Origin: Petrosia ficiformis
Lineage: Eukaryota > Porifera > Demospongiae > Haplosclerida > Petrosiidae
Direction of reading: 5' to 3'
Length of the DNA stretch: 64,000 bases
Assembly: GCA_947044365.1 (NCBI GenBank)
Contig: OX345636.1
Location: 41,940,537 to 42,004,536 of the forward strand
Of this stretch, positions 22,701 through 33,705 are shown piece by piece. Position 1 is the stretch's first letter, and each line of letters opens with the position of its first letter. A program made the position numbers and the translations under genes. Under the pieces are notes generated by a model. It had not been told where the DNA came from. It made no database searches and was given only the letters and a program-made list of their open reading frames with translations.

Positions 22701-25700
22701 ACTAACCTAAATTTACTTACTATTCCTCTCCATCATTGAATATGAACTGAATAGTTTGTAAGTTGTCATTCATAATCACTTACAAGTATTATTTTAATTC
22801 ACTCTCCTCTCCATACTTGAATATATCAAACTGGATTATTTAGATGGTAAGTTATTAGTTGTATTTGCTTACCAGTATCATTCCTTTTGTTTCCTTTCAT
22901 GCATATACTTGATTAATTATAGCCTGTAAGTTATGACTCATTTTGCTTACAAGTACTAGTATTCTTTATCCCACTCTTCCTTTCTATGTTTGTATATTTC
23001 AAACTGGATTAATAATAATAGCCTGTAAGTTATTATATTTATTTACATCTGCAAATATTATTTTATTCCACTCTCCTCTCCATACTTGAATATATCAAAC
23101 TGAGTTATTTAGAATGTAAGTTATTAGTCGTATTTGCTTACCAGTATCATTTCTTTTTTTCCTTTCATGCATATACTTGATTAATAATTATAGTCTGTAA
23201 GTTATGACTCATTTTGCTTACAAGTACTAGTATTGTTTATCCCACTCTTCCTTTCTATGTTTGTATATTTCAAACTGGATTAATAATAATAGCCTGTGAG
23301 TTATTATATTTATTTACATCTGCAAATATTATTTTGATTCCATTCCTCTCCTAACTTGAAAATATGTGCAACTGGATTAATTAGCGTGTAAGTTAATTAT
23401 TACTAAGAACAATATTTACTCATAAGTATATATTATATATTACTCCTCTCCGTGCTTGAACTGAATTAATATAGCGTGTAAGTTATTGCTCACTACAATA
23501 TTTACTTATTACTGTATTTATTTCACTCTTTTCCATCCTGGAATATAAAACGGAATTAATATAGCCTGTAAGTTATTACTTAACACTTTATTAATTACAA
23601 GTATTAATTAATTCTTCTCTCTATGCTTGAATGTGTCAAACTGGATAAATAAAATAGTCTGTAAGTTATCACTTGATACAATATTACAAGTATTAATTCA
23701 ATTATTCCTCCTCCTTTTTCTGCTTGAATATATCAAACTGACGGTTAATAAAATAGTCTGTAAGTTATTACTCAATGTAATATTTACTGAAAACTATTAT
23801 TTTTATTCTATGCACTCCTCTTCATGCTTGAATATGTCAAACTGGTATAATTATAGGATGTAAGTTATTACTCAATATGATGTTTATTCACAAGTATTAT
23901 TTTATTCCATTCATCCTCTTCTGCTTGAATATGTCAAACTGGACTATAGCCCGTAAGTTGCAGTATACAATACTTACTTACATGCATGTAATAAATTGTT
24001 TTACTCTGACCTCCTTTGTGCTTGATTATATCTAAATTCACAATATAGGTAGTAAATCACTACTCAAAGCATACATGTTTTATTTTATTCCCTCGATAGA
24101 TAATGTGCAAAAACACAGTCTATAAAACTATTATTTTATTCAACTCCCTATCTCCATGCTTGAATATATTATTTACAAGCATTATTCTTTCTTCTTGATA
24201 ATAACAGCATGTGTAAATTATTGCTATTACAACAAATATTATTTTATTCCACTCTCCATGTTTGTATGTGTCAAACTGGAATAATAATAGTAGAAGAAAG
24301 TGCTATGTTTTATTACTTCTCTCGATTCTCAACTAGACACACCATATCTTATTATAGTTGGTAGTTAACTAGTTGGCTGTCTCAATTCCTAAGTTTATAG
24401 AAATCAATAAATAAAATGTTAACAGTCATCTTTCATATTAATTATTCAGTTCTTTTCCAACAGGTGCAAGACAAATTCTCTTATGATGGTGGGATCTTAA
24501 AAGTGTGCATTTTATAATAAACATTTTTCTTATATTTCCTATAATCAGATGTAGAAAAAGCAATTGCTGCAGAAGTAGATGTTGCTTATGCTCGAATCAT
24601 GTTGCTGGGTGCAGCTGGAGTTGGGAAATCCAGTTTTGTTCGTGGACTGAAAAATCAACCGTTTATTCAAGAGGGTAACAGTACACTGGTTGCTGATGTA
24701 AGACCAGTCAGTTATAGTTGGGCAACAGGATGCTGGGAAGACATTGGTGAACAAGATGAACTCGATGAAATTGCCAAGCTTCTTGCCTTAGTGCATCATG
24801 ATGTACAGAGCACTCAACAACTAGTTAGCAGTGTCCAGTCGGTTAGAACATTATACAGAGAAACTACTTCATCACAGCTTTCAGTATTTACAGAGCAAGG
24901 GAAAGAAGAAAACACGACAAAAATCAATTCTTACCTTCAAAAAGCCATCACACGTGCAAAGCTGTTTACACCAAATGATATTCGGAAGTTAAAACCCAGT
25001 CCCTTTTTACATGTTTGGGATTGTGGAGGTCAGCCAATATTCCTAGAAGTACTGCCTGCATTTCTCACTCCACGCACTGAGTTCCTTCTCCTCTTTGATG
25101 CTTCTAAAGATTTTAAGGAGAGGTGGAAGTCCGTTCAATTTCAAAATGGTGAAAAGATTCCAGGAGAAGAAGTCAATATGACCATCTCTGAGCTCCTGGA
25201 TAAATGGATGGCCACAATTCATTCTCATCTTTCAAGTAAAACAGAGAAAGGTGATCTCCTAGATTACCCTCGTATTTTGGGCATTGGTACTCATGGTGAT
25301 GGTCTAAATAAGAGGGAAAAGCAGAGTGTTATTGGCCAGTTTAATACACTCTGCAAGGGAAAAGCATTTTCAGAGCTTATCGATAATATCCTCATCATTG
25401 ACAATACTACTGCTGGTAGAGGAAAGGAAGGTGAAGATCCTGGTTTTGAAAGAATACGTGAAAGTATTTTTCAATTTGCAGAAAAGCTGGTTGTGAAGAC
25501 CCCAGTTAGTTGGGTTCTCTTTCGCAAAATAATACAAATGTTTACGAAGGAATCCAAGAATGTTATCACTTTCAGTGAAGCAAAAGTCATTGGGGTTGCA
25601 TGTAAGATCAAAGCAGAAGATGTACACAAAGTTCTTATGTTCTATCATGATCTGGGAGTGATCTTATACTACAGTCACATCAGAAATCTCAAGAATAAGG

Positions 25701-28484
25701 TCATTCTAAGTCCCAGGTGGTTTGTTGAATCTCTTGGGAAAGTGTTAACACTCCAAGGAAGAGAGACATACCAAACCCGAGAGATGTGGCGTATACTACG
25801 TGAGAATGGCATCCTGATACAACCACTCTATGTTGCTGTATGGAAGGAGTGTGAAGATATAGATCCCGAAGGCATGATGGAACTACTCGTTTCTTTTCAC
25901 CTGGCTGCTCTGGTTAAGACTGAAATGTACTATGATCTAAATGCTCCACAGTATTTTGTTCCCTCTGTATTGCCATTATTCACAGGAGATCAAGCTTCTC
26001 CTATTAATGCTATCCTGAGAGCAACACCTTTACACATCACATTTAGCACAAGGTTTGTTCCACCAGGATACTTCACACGATTTGTTACTACCATGGCTAG
26101 CTTCAAGGCTTGTCAGCTACATTTCGAAAATGGTATATATCGTAATCTCGTTGCATTTAAATTTGGAGATGGTAAAAAATATGATGATATCACCTTCACA
26201 GAGCTACCTGGTGCTGTTCAAGTTGACATTATTCGTAATTTCCCTGATAGCCCAGAGTATACATCCTTTAACAAAACATGCCAAGATCTTTTCATTCTGT
26301 TAGAGGAAAGTTGCAAGGAAGTAGACGAATGCTTCCACCAAAGCTCAACCTCCAATAGTATATACAGAAAATTCCAGTTTCTGTGTAAATTAGTTGAATG
26401 CAGTTCTACTGCTAATATTCACTACCTGAAAGACACTGATGAAATTCAGACTCAAAGTGATCCTTGTAGCTGTGAAGGAAAGAAAAAACAAGGCATGTTT
26501 CGTAAACTTACAGAAGAGGAAGCCTATTGGTTCCCAGCAGTACCACGACAAAATGTCAAGGTAGTGAAATACACAATATGTGTTGGAGTTTTTCCTACTC
26601 TTTCATTCGTTATTATACAGGTTTTCTTTTTTACAGCCAAAACGTATCTCAGAACAAGAAATGTTGCAGATATCACGAGAAATTGGTGGAAGTGGTGAGG
26701 ATTTAGCAGCTCAAATGGGAAGACTAACAAAATGGCATGAGATAAAGCTAGATTCCACAGCTGCTAACAAAATCCTTAACCTTCTGTTTGACTGGGACAA
26801 AGGAGGGGGTGAACGTGAAGAACTTGTTCAACATCTTAAAAAACTCCAGTTTATCCAATTAGCTGAAAAGTGAGTATTTGATTATATGCTAACAAATGAT
26901 ACCATCAATCCAGCATTTCATTCAATCCACAATACCATCAATGACTATAACTTATTGTCTAGAAATTCAATACTAAATAATAAATTCAATGACAAGACTA
27001 CATTTTATAACATTTAGGCTGGCTGGTAATGAAATAGACAGTTCTAATACCGAGAGACGTTCTAATGATAAAATAAAGAGTGTAAGTCATGAGGATTGTT
27101 ATCTTTAAACAGTATACTATATTTTAAATATGCTTTGTTACTCAATAGCTTCTGAGGAAAATGCATGTATCTTCAGATCCTGTAAGTTATCAATCTCATA
27201 TTATAATACCTATCTCCATGGTAATCAGCCACATACTTCTCTTATCCTTGGTCAGAGTAATCTAGAATCCTCTCCTTTGGCAGTTGATCTTCCTCCTCAG
27301 TCACCTGTTTTGAAATCTTCCAATCCTGTAAGTTTATTTTCATACTTTGTATTATGTATATCAGTTATTAATCCTCCATCCCATTGGTAAATAGCCACAT
27401 ACCTCTCTTGGTCAGACTAATGTAGAATCATCTCCTTTGGCAGTTGATCTTCCTCTTCAGTCACCTGTTTCAAAATCTTCCAATCTTGTAAGTTCATTTT
27501 CATTCTTGATTCAATTTAAATCTCTTATTGGAACTCCTGTCTCCATTGGTAATCAGCCACTTATTCATATTGGTCAGTTGAATCTAGAATCCTATCCTTT
27601 GGCAGTTGATCTTCCACCTAAACCACCAATGTCGAGATCTTCCAATTTTGTATGTTCATTTTCATACTTTGTATTATGTATATCAGTTATTAATCCCCTG
27701 TTCCATTGGTAAACGGCCATATATCTCTCTTGGTCAGACTAATCTAGAATCCTCTCCTTTGGCAGTTGATCTTCCTCTTCAGTCACCTGTTTCAAAATCT
27801 TCCAATCTTGTAAGTTCGTTTTCATACTTTGTATGTAGATTCAATTTCAATCTCTTATTGGAACTCCCGTCTCCATTGGTAATCAGCCACATACTCCTCT
27901 TGGTCAGTATAATCTAGAATCCTCTCCTTTGGCAGTTGATCCTCAACTCCAATCACCTGTTTCGAGATCTTCCAATTCTGTATGTTCATTTTCATATTTT
28001 GTATAATGTACATTCAATTTCATATTATAACCTTGTCTTTATTTGCAATCAGCCACATTCCTTGCCTAGTCAGTCTACTCATCCTTTGCAAGCTCAGCCA
28101 CAAATTTCACAATCTTCACTTCGTAAGACAGATATAAGACGATGTTGTCGTTTTGTTACTGACGACATGACATTATTAGCTGGTCTAATTGGTGTTACAG
28201 ATTTGGAACTTGCTAACCTACAACAAAGTTATAGTAGAAAGGATGTTTGTGCCCTCCGTTTAATTGAGAAATGGATGCAAAACAATCCAGAGACAAATAA
28301 AGATGACCTGTATCAGCTTCTAGTAGATGCTGATCAATGTGATGCAGCAAGAAGCTTGGTTAGTAGTTCCTATATAGACTGTCATAATTGTTACTGGGTA
28401 TGGAAAAACCAGGCTTGTGGCTCACACCAAATGTTTAGATATAAATGCTCTTTATTTTGTAATTCTGTACATAAAGCAAACTAA
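19754..28484 (+). CDS. ROCO (Roc-COR GTPase) protein with two Death-like domains, copy 1 (whole gene)
   Basis: Proposed exons are: 19754-19800 (ATG 19795, Met-Ala), a microexon array at 20931-24060, 24464-24488, 24549-26560, 26637-26869, 27018-27081, 27149-27181, 27229-27327, 27395-27487, 27557-27649, 27717-27809 (acceptor mutated), 27887-27979 and 28053-28484. All junctions follow GT-AG and keep frame. The 25-nt exon ends in phase 1 and completes GAT with the next exon; 26637-26869 ends in phase 2; other junctions are phase 0. The Roc-COR exon has an in-frame stop (24542-24544) directly upstream and no ATG before the P-loop, so upstream coding exons are required. ROCO proteins are dimeric G proteins. 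The double Death-like tail suggests apoptosis or innate-immune signalling by analogy with DAPK-type ROCO proteins. Expected length is about 1,100 residues, depending on cassette use. Confidence 0.75.
19801..20930 (+). other. First intron of ROCO copy 1, with foldback
   Basis: It starts with a GTGAGT donor after ATG GCT. Copies 2 and 3 begin the same intron with GTAAGTACATATG, but here it is ~1 kb longer before the array starts. An inverted-repeat insertion at about 20167-20345 (TTGCTTGAAA against TTTCAAGCAA, ATAGAATGATGT against ACATCATTCTAT) explains part of the extra length. Confidence 0.6.
20931..24300 (+). repeat. Intron-shaped tandem array with single-codon islands, copy 1
   Basis: Units of about 80-115 bp each run donor GTAAGT, a T/C-rich stretch ending near CTTGAATATGTCAAACTGG, ATTAATAATATAG acceptor, three nucleotides, then the next GTAAGT. 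I count 32 three-nucleotide islands with a strong GTRAGT donor. The first are CAA 20931-20933, CCT 21040-21042, AAT 21163-21165, CGC 21254-21256, GAA 21334-21336 and TCT 21426-21428. By codon: TCT 9, CCT 5, CTT 3, CAA, GAA, AAT and CGT 2 each, and CGC, ATA, AAC, TTT, ATG, GAT and CCC once. One island near 21497 is 9 nt (AAG AGC AGT) if the AACAG acceptor is used. The island ending 21603 can be CTT or CAGCTT. Every length is a multiple of three with no stop codon. From about 24055 the donors decay (GTAAAT, ATAAAA, GTGTAA). Whether the islands are spliced in is unproven. Confidence 0.8.
24464..24488 (+). CDS. ROCO copy 1, conserved 25-nt exon before the GTPase exon
   Basis: Encodes VQDKFSYD plus one base. 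Matching exons are 37487-37511 and 46971-46995. It begins in phase 0 after CCAACAG and ends before a GTGGGA donor, which is weak; the other copies have GTGAGA and GTTAGC. It is the landing site of the microexon array and fixes the frame of the Roc domain. Confidence 0.75.
24549..26560 (+). CDS. ROCO copy 1, Roc-COR exon
   Basis: One 2,012-nt exon encodes the GTPase core. The P-loop is GAAGVGKSS (about 17 residues into the exon), the G3 region is HVWDCGGQP (DxxGQ-like) and the G4-like motif is GIGTHGDG in place of the usual NKxD, as in ROCO proteins that use THxD. The COR part follows from about residue 290 of the exon, with FRKIIQMF, KIKAEDVHKVLMFYHDLGVI, VILSPRWFVESLGKV and QYFVPSVLP. It ends at NVK before a GTAGTG donor. 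Frame read-through into the intron gives a false C-terminus. The sequence is closely similar to copies 2 and 3. The P-loop second residue is Ala here but Pro in the other two. Confidence 0.9.
26637..26869 (+). CDS. ROCO copy 1, first Death-like domain exon
   Basis: After acceptor TTTTTACAG the exon reads PKRISEQEMLQISREIGGSG, LAAQMGRLTKWHEI, then ILNLLFDWDKGGGEREELVQ and LKKLQFIQLAEK. The pattern (short helix, xIGxxWxxLAxxLG-like start, LLxxW then G and a final Leu-rich helix) is that of the Death-domain fold. It ends in phase 2 at a GTGAGT donor. Called by pattern only; a profile search would confirm. Confidence 0.7.
27018..27081 (+). CDS. ROCO copy 1, linker exon
   Basis: A 64-nt exon reading KLAGNEIDSSNTERRSNDKI then KS, closing the phase-2 junction and ending in phase 0 before GTAAGTC. 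It is near-identical in copy 2 (40036-40099) and diverged in copy 3 (50119-50182). Polar, probably disordered. Confidence 0.75.
27149..27979 (+). CDS. ROCO copy 1, tandem Pro/Ser-rich cassette exons
   Basis: A 33-nt exon (27149-27181) is followed by five related phase-0 exons: 27229-27327 (99 nt), 27395-27487, 27557-27649, 27717-27809 and 27887-27979 (93 nt each). Each encodes a variant of a PHTxLGQxNLESSPLAVD motif followed by LPPQSPVSRSSN. The introns between them are ~65-80 bp and also near-copies, so exon plus intron was duplicated as a unit. The fourth cassette has AG changed to GG at its acceptor, but an internal in-frame CAG (GGTCAG) could replace it. Any cassette can be skipped without a frameshift. 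Confidence 0.7.
28053..28484 (+). CDS. ROCO copy 1, terminal exon with second Death-like domain
   Basis: Starts after TTGCAATCAG with a cassette-like PHSLPSQSTHP, then DIRRCCRFVTDD, LLAGLIGVTDLELANLQQSY, ALRLIEKWMQNNP and DDLYQLLVDADQCDAARSLV. This matches a Death-fold pattern (LIEKW, then a Leu-rich last helix). Read straight through, the frame runs to TAA at 28482-28484 with a 30-residue unconserved tail. A GTTAGT at about 28359, homologous to a likely donor in copy 3, might instead splice to a later exon. Confidence 0.65.
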   Translation, partial: PHSLPSQSTHPLQAQPQISQSSLRKTDIRRCCRFVTDDMTLLAGLIGVTDLELANLQQSYSRKDVCALRLIEKWMQNNPETNKDDLYQLLVDADQCDAARSLVSSSYIDCHNCYWVWKNQACGSHQMFRYKCSLFCNSVHKAN

Positions 28485-29335
28485 ATTTGGTATCTAAAAA
28501 CAATAGTTGCCCTTCCTGGATACCAAAACTATGATCTAGTTGTCTTCCTGTGCTTAATAGCCAAATGGCAAGCATTATATTTAACATTTGTTCAAAATTA
28601 TCATGAACCATAAGCCTAGCTTTCCTATAGCTTGCCACATAGATATTTCAGAAAAGTATGCATACAATCTACAATCTGTGTATCAAATAAACCAATCAAA
28701 ACAGTTTCGAATTTATAAAATTATTAATGTGATGTTCACAACTGACTCTACATGTGATTTATATGTATTTGAACATCATTCTTGTTTTTCCATAGCTACA
28801 TTAACTGAAATTACGATAAATCTTGCCGTCTTCATTAAAGACGTCAGACTACAGTTGGTTTACTATATTCCTCCTATACACACACTAATTCTTAATAGTT
28901 ATAATTATCCATGTATGCAAGTTACTGATTTTTATAATTACAACATTGTTTTAATTAATATTAATAACTATTTTCCTCCAAATAGCATGAATGTTATTAT
29001 TATTGATCACATTGATCTTGTTCTAATTAATTTTCCAATATTTTATTATTTTTGATAACACAATATTAATTATTATTACATGCTATATGATTTTGTAATT
29101 ATTATTTTTCCCGAATAGTCTTTTTGTGATAATGCATGCATTACCAATCAGGAACTGAATTAATTTACTGTCTTGAGGGGTACTGGTATCAACAAGTTGT
29201 TTAAATTAGTGCAGTGGTGCATTTTTATATAGAAAAATCAAGAGTGCTGTAAGTTGGGAGCAATCTATGATTATGCTAGTTACATTCAAAACAAACATTA
29301 GCTGCTATATTATGAACTGGAAAAGGAGTGGTAAT
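28485..29335. other. 3' flank of ROCO copy 1
   Basis: No independent gene. About 28735-28900 is conserved in copy 2 (40990-41150), including a frame with LTEIT and VFIKDVR, so it may be an alternative 3' exon or UTR kept by recent duplication. Confidence 0.45.
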
Positions 29336-29671
29336 ACTGGTAATACTAACATGTATTCCATTATCTGATATAATAATACACTGGTAATACTAACATGTAT
29401 TCCATTATCTGATATAATAATACACTGGTAATACTAACATGTATTCCATTATCTGATATAATAATACACTGGTAATACTAACATGTATTCCATTATCTGA
29501 TATAATAATACACTGGTAATACTAACATGTATTCCATTATCTGATATAATAATACACTGGTAATACTAACATGTATTCCATTATCTGATATAATAATACA
29601 CTGGTAATACTAACATGTATTCCATTATCTGATATAATAATACACTGGTAATACTAACATGTATTCCATTA
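29336..29671. repeat. 44-bp minisatellite, ~7.6 units
   Basis: The unit is ACTGGTAATACTAACATGTA followed by TTCCATTATCTGATATAATA and ATAC. Units are virtually identical, which implies recent expansion or homogenisation. The same satellite lies at the same relative place downstream of copy 2 (41529-41993, ~10.5 units) but was not seen after copy 3. Confidence 0.95.
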
Positions 29672-30850
29672 TACAGAGATAGTACTACAGTAGTGGACAA
29701 TATAAAATCACTATACACATACAGTACTACTATGTTAGTGTAGTTGTGTATTATAATATAAATACACCACAGCAGCAATACTACTTAGTAACATACTTCA
29801 CACAATATACTGTTGAACTACTGTTGAACTACTGTTGAACTACTTGTTAACTACTGTAATAAAGGTGTAGTTACTTTTGGTAATTTATAATTGTGTACTA
29901 CTTTTACATTATCAGCTAATGATAAAAGCTTTAATCTTTAAGAATAGTTAATTGTAAATTATCGATCATGATCACAAATTGGGTTAAGTGTTTTGCTTCT
30001 GAAATTTCAGTCTATTGGATAGTGTGGAGTGATATTTACACTTCAATCGCTTCAATTACTGTTACAATTCAATGAATGAACTCTTGTGTCTCAAATTCTT
30101 TTATAAATTTCCGATTCTTATAGTTAATTTGATGGGACATAAGTTAAGTAACTTTGCATCATGTATGAATGTTACCATTACATATAGCAGCTATATAGTT
30201 TTGATTCTTGATTTTTCAGTTCAGTGTTCTGTCACTTCAATTAATACATATATAATTATATATATAGTCTATGCATGTAGCACTGTTTGATAACGGCACC
30301 TGAAATGTTTTAATTTTTCATCATTGTCGTAAAACCGTTTGGTTCTTCAGTTGGTTACCTCAATTTTATATCAACCCATAGCAGCATCCATTCACACATT
30401 GTTGAATTCAAGTTATAAAGAGCAGCAACCTTTAGTGTTAGAATTATGTTTATTCAAACTTAACAATGACTAAAAATAAATTGACAGACTGTTGGGGCAT
30501 TAAATTCTGAATTGATATAATAACAGTTTATACTAGTCATTATACTCTCCCACTATTAATTTGCACAAAATTCAATGATAACATTCCATTAGGACTCCTG
30601 ACTTACAAAACATCGAAAGATATGATAACATGTAATATTATATAAAATTTATATGATTATTATGAATTTCATACCCATCATATCTAAAGGTAAATTTTGG
30701 AAATTTGGAAATTATAAATTAAATTTCAACTTTGCTTTTTGCAAATTTGGCACTGTATGTACATATGTGTATTATATAATAATTATTATATTTTACTTAT
30801 ATATATATATATTATATTATATGTATAGGTTATATCCTGGTACGAGTTCT

Positions 30851-30917
30851 ATATCAGATATATAATCACCGAGCCCGAGGGCGTAGCCCGAGGGCAATGT
30901 GATTATATATCTGATAT
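30851..30917. repeat. Perfect 19-bp inverted repeat with GC-rich symmetric loop
   Basis: ATATCAGATATATAATCAC at 30851-30869 pairs exactly with 30899-30917. The 29-nt loop holds GCCCGAGGGC twice, itself able to form small hairpins. The layout (AT-rich arms around a ...GAGGGCGTAGCCCGAG... core) is shared with the 62.5-kb inverted repeat and suggests a foldback family. Confidence 0.85.
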
Positions 30918-32062
30918 TGCACGAGTAGCGGAATATAACCAATATATGTCACGAAAGACAAAACCTTTGTTGATGTCTGATGCTTCTCCTACCTTTTTGT
31001 CGGCACTTTGGAGAAGGTAAGCGTTGTTTTCTTGTAGTCTGTTTCGATGGCAGGTGCTATATCTGACCGCAGTGCTATATATCCCTGTGGTTTACTTTGA
31101 TGTTTCGCCGTATCGGGACATATATATATATATATATATATATAGCATGTTACCATAGTTACTAGCTATAGATAGAATACTGGTGAATCACCACAAGAGT
31201 AGTTGTACACTTGACTTCAGGCATATTCTATTGTTAGAGTACAGCCAACACTGTAAACTAACTGGCTCTGGTTTCAGTTACGGTACAGTTGGGTGTAATC
31301 TTACATAGTTATTTATATATACATAATTATAATAATTATTACATGTATATTATGTAATTTATATTTATACTTCATAGTGATCAGTGTGCAGATTTACATT
31401 TTACATTGGTGTTTTCAACTGACAAAGTATACTCCAAGTAAGATCAAAATTTAGCATGAAGTATAATTAGATAATACATGCATGAATAACCAATTTTTTA
31501 TCAGTTGTTTGTGCAATATACAAATTATAGTTCTTATGTAGTCAATGTCTCAATATAAAGTACTATTGAATCCCTCCCTACTACGTAGGCCAAAATATTT
31601 TGTATTAAAGAAACTTTACCTATATATACAAAGTGAAATTGTCGATTATACTGTAAATATTTACTTGGTTACACAAATTACAACATATCTCCTTGTAATT
31701 GTTGATATGAAGTGCTGTAGTATAAGTCTTGCTTCTTTGTGTTATTTTTAATGGAATGTTATCAGTTCATAGTCTTATGTAAATTAATAATGGGAGAACT
31801 ACTACATGTGCAAACTGTGACTACAGCAGTCCAGACATCATGCACTTATATAGTCATTGAATTACAATGTTCTGATGCTAGCTCAACTTACTCTTTGAGA
31901 CTTCAATTCAGCAATACAGTCCAATCTATTAATCTACTACGCCCGAAGTGCCCATTTAACCTTGACTTAAAATTTTGTTTATACTGCGTCGGTTTTGCCA
32001 AATAACATTCTTTCATCTGATAATTCAGTGCCTAAAATAATAGGGGTATTACTGCCCATTTG

Positions 32063-32325
32063 CACTGTAAAAATTAATGGGTTATTTTAATCCTCATTTG
32101 ATTACATGAGTTTCAATGTAATATCCTTTTGAGGTATGTTATTGTATTCAATTATCTGTGGAGAACAAAGTTATTTGTTGATAAATTTTATGAATTTGCA
32201 TTTAATAACAAATAACAAATAACAAAATTGATAAAATTCATGTATATATACTCAACATTTAATCTCAAGAGGATATTATTGAAAATTTGGTAACCAAATG
32301 AGGGTAAAATAGCCAATTCCAGTGT
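32063..32325. mobile_element. MITE, family of the 16.9-kb foldback (short form)
   Basis: Ends CACTGTAAAAATTAATGGG and, inverted, ACACTGGAATTGGCTATTTT match those at 16855-17333. It also shares the ATTATCTGTGGAGAACAAAG stretch. It has lost the long TA centre and much of one arm. Confidence 0.75.
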
Positions 32326-32858
32326 AACTGCTGTATCGAAATCTTTAATAGACATTCACACTACCTGTTGGTTTACACCAGTTAACATAACTAATAGGAA
32401 TCTATATTAACTAAAAGGGTCAGTCATTGTCAACATAATTATATCTTACTAATTGAGTTAACTTGATTTGTGAAACACTATTATAATTCCTCTATAATTA
32501 AATGTACAGCGCCACTCTAGCAATAAATAAAATTGCTTATTCCTGTTGCTAGTGTAGTGGTAATTAATTGTGGTTAGTGTTTTTATGGAACCGAATCAAA
32601 TTCATTGCTGCACTTTATTATGTGATGAATGTATCACAATTTATTAAGTATAGTGAAACACTCTATATATATAGTGATTTTCATCAGTGGCTTATTGAAG
32701 GCCTAGCAAACTGAAATATTTTGCAACTAAACCATTATATAAACTTTGCCTGCAAAATGGTCATAAGAACAGTTCTATAAAAGAAATACTCACTTGACGT
32801 TGCTTTTTGTAAAATAACCCAATGATATTATTCATTTACTAGTCACATATGTGTCATT

Positions 32859-33205
32859 GGGGTGAGCCTGAGCGAGCTCCACACTTATGATGTTGGTGAA
32901 AACTTCGCATTGTATATGTGCTTGCACGTATTTCATAAATGTCTTTTTATACGAATTCATGAATTTCGAAAGCCACATGCTAAATGTACTGTGGAAGCTG
33001 ATAGAGCTCATAATAGAGGAAGACAGATGACAAAAGTGATGTAAGATTTGAGAGACAGAGGCCAATAAGAGCTGTGGAGACTGCTGAGCAAAGAGAAGAG
33101 ACATCGCAAAAATTATGAGAGTTAGCTACAGAAACTAATGACCAAAGAAAAGAGAGATTGTAGAGTTTGTGAGAGGTTTCTAACCACGTCTTCTCAGGCT
33201 CACCC
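32859..33205. mobile_element. MITE-like element with GGGTGAGCCTGAG terminal inverted repeats
   Basis: GGGTGAGCCTGAG at the left end is exactly inverted as CTCAGGCTCACCC at the right end, ~347 bp apart. The interior minus-strand frame (32980-33210) is open for 76 codons but unrecognised; it could be residual coding sequence of a parent element. Confidence 0.65.
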
Positions 33206-33619
33206 AACAATATTTAGCATACATGCTAACATTCTCTAGTATAGTTAATTAACTATAACTGCAACTAGGAAATTGTATGGTCAGTATCTGCACACTTGTC
33301 AAAACTGTCATCTCCATGTTAAAAAAGCTTGCTACTATTCTTTTCCAGGTCTATTGGTGTTTTCTTCCCTGTTTGATCTAAAATCTTAATGATTTCACAG
33401 ACCTGCGTGTGTGTTTGGCCATATCTAATCTCAGACATCTCAATTACCCACCTACTTGACCAATTCAGCCTTGAGAGCTTTTCCATTAACAGGATCTGAG
33501 GTTTATCCTAGTTTATTTAACTACTATATATATATATATAGTGTGTAGTAGCACTTTGTGGTGTACTAATCATATAGTGTGTTATAAGACTCTCTATATA
33601 CAAGTTGACAGTGTTTATG

Positions 33620-33705
33620 ATAAGCTTATATGGCGCACCATTGGCCCAAAGAGCTTCTTATTTGGCACTGCATGGTTATCTCTTTCGGCCAGAGGGCACA
33701 GTTAA
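33620..33705. repeat. Short foldback repeat, second copy at 54.29 kb
   Basis: TATGGCGCACCATTGGCCCAAAG and, ~50 bp later, an inverted TTTCGGCCAGAGGGCAC. The copy at about 54285-54370 has better-preserved symmetry (ACCATTGGCCCAAAG against TTTGGGCCAAATGGT). Confidence 0.6.

Noticed and set aside
24599..26698. Start of the ROCO protein at ATG 24599 (and 47105)
   Set aside because: This ATG lies within the first strand of the GTPase fold, next to the P-loop. Conserved sequence (EVDVAYARI) precedes it in all three copies and is spliced to the 25-nt exon.
26561..26698. C-terminal tails of the long frames (copies 1 and 2) that read past the Roc-COR exon
   Set aside because: They run into the GTAGTG intron and then read the Death-like exon in the wrong frame; a clean GT-AG joint gives the conserved sequence.
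29336..29671. TACTAAC in each 44-bp minisatellite unit as a splicing branch point
   Set aside because: No pyrimidine tract with AG acceptor follows in the unit, and the array lies outside the gene, so the match is probably accidental.
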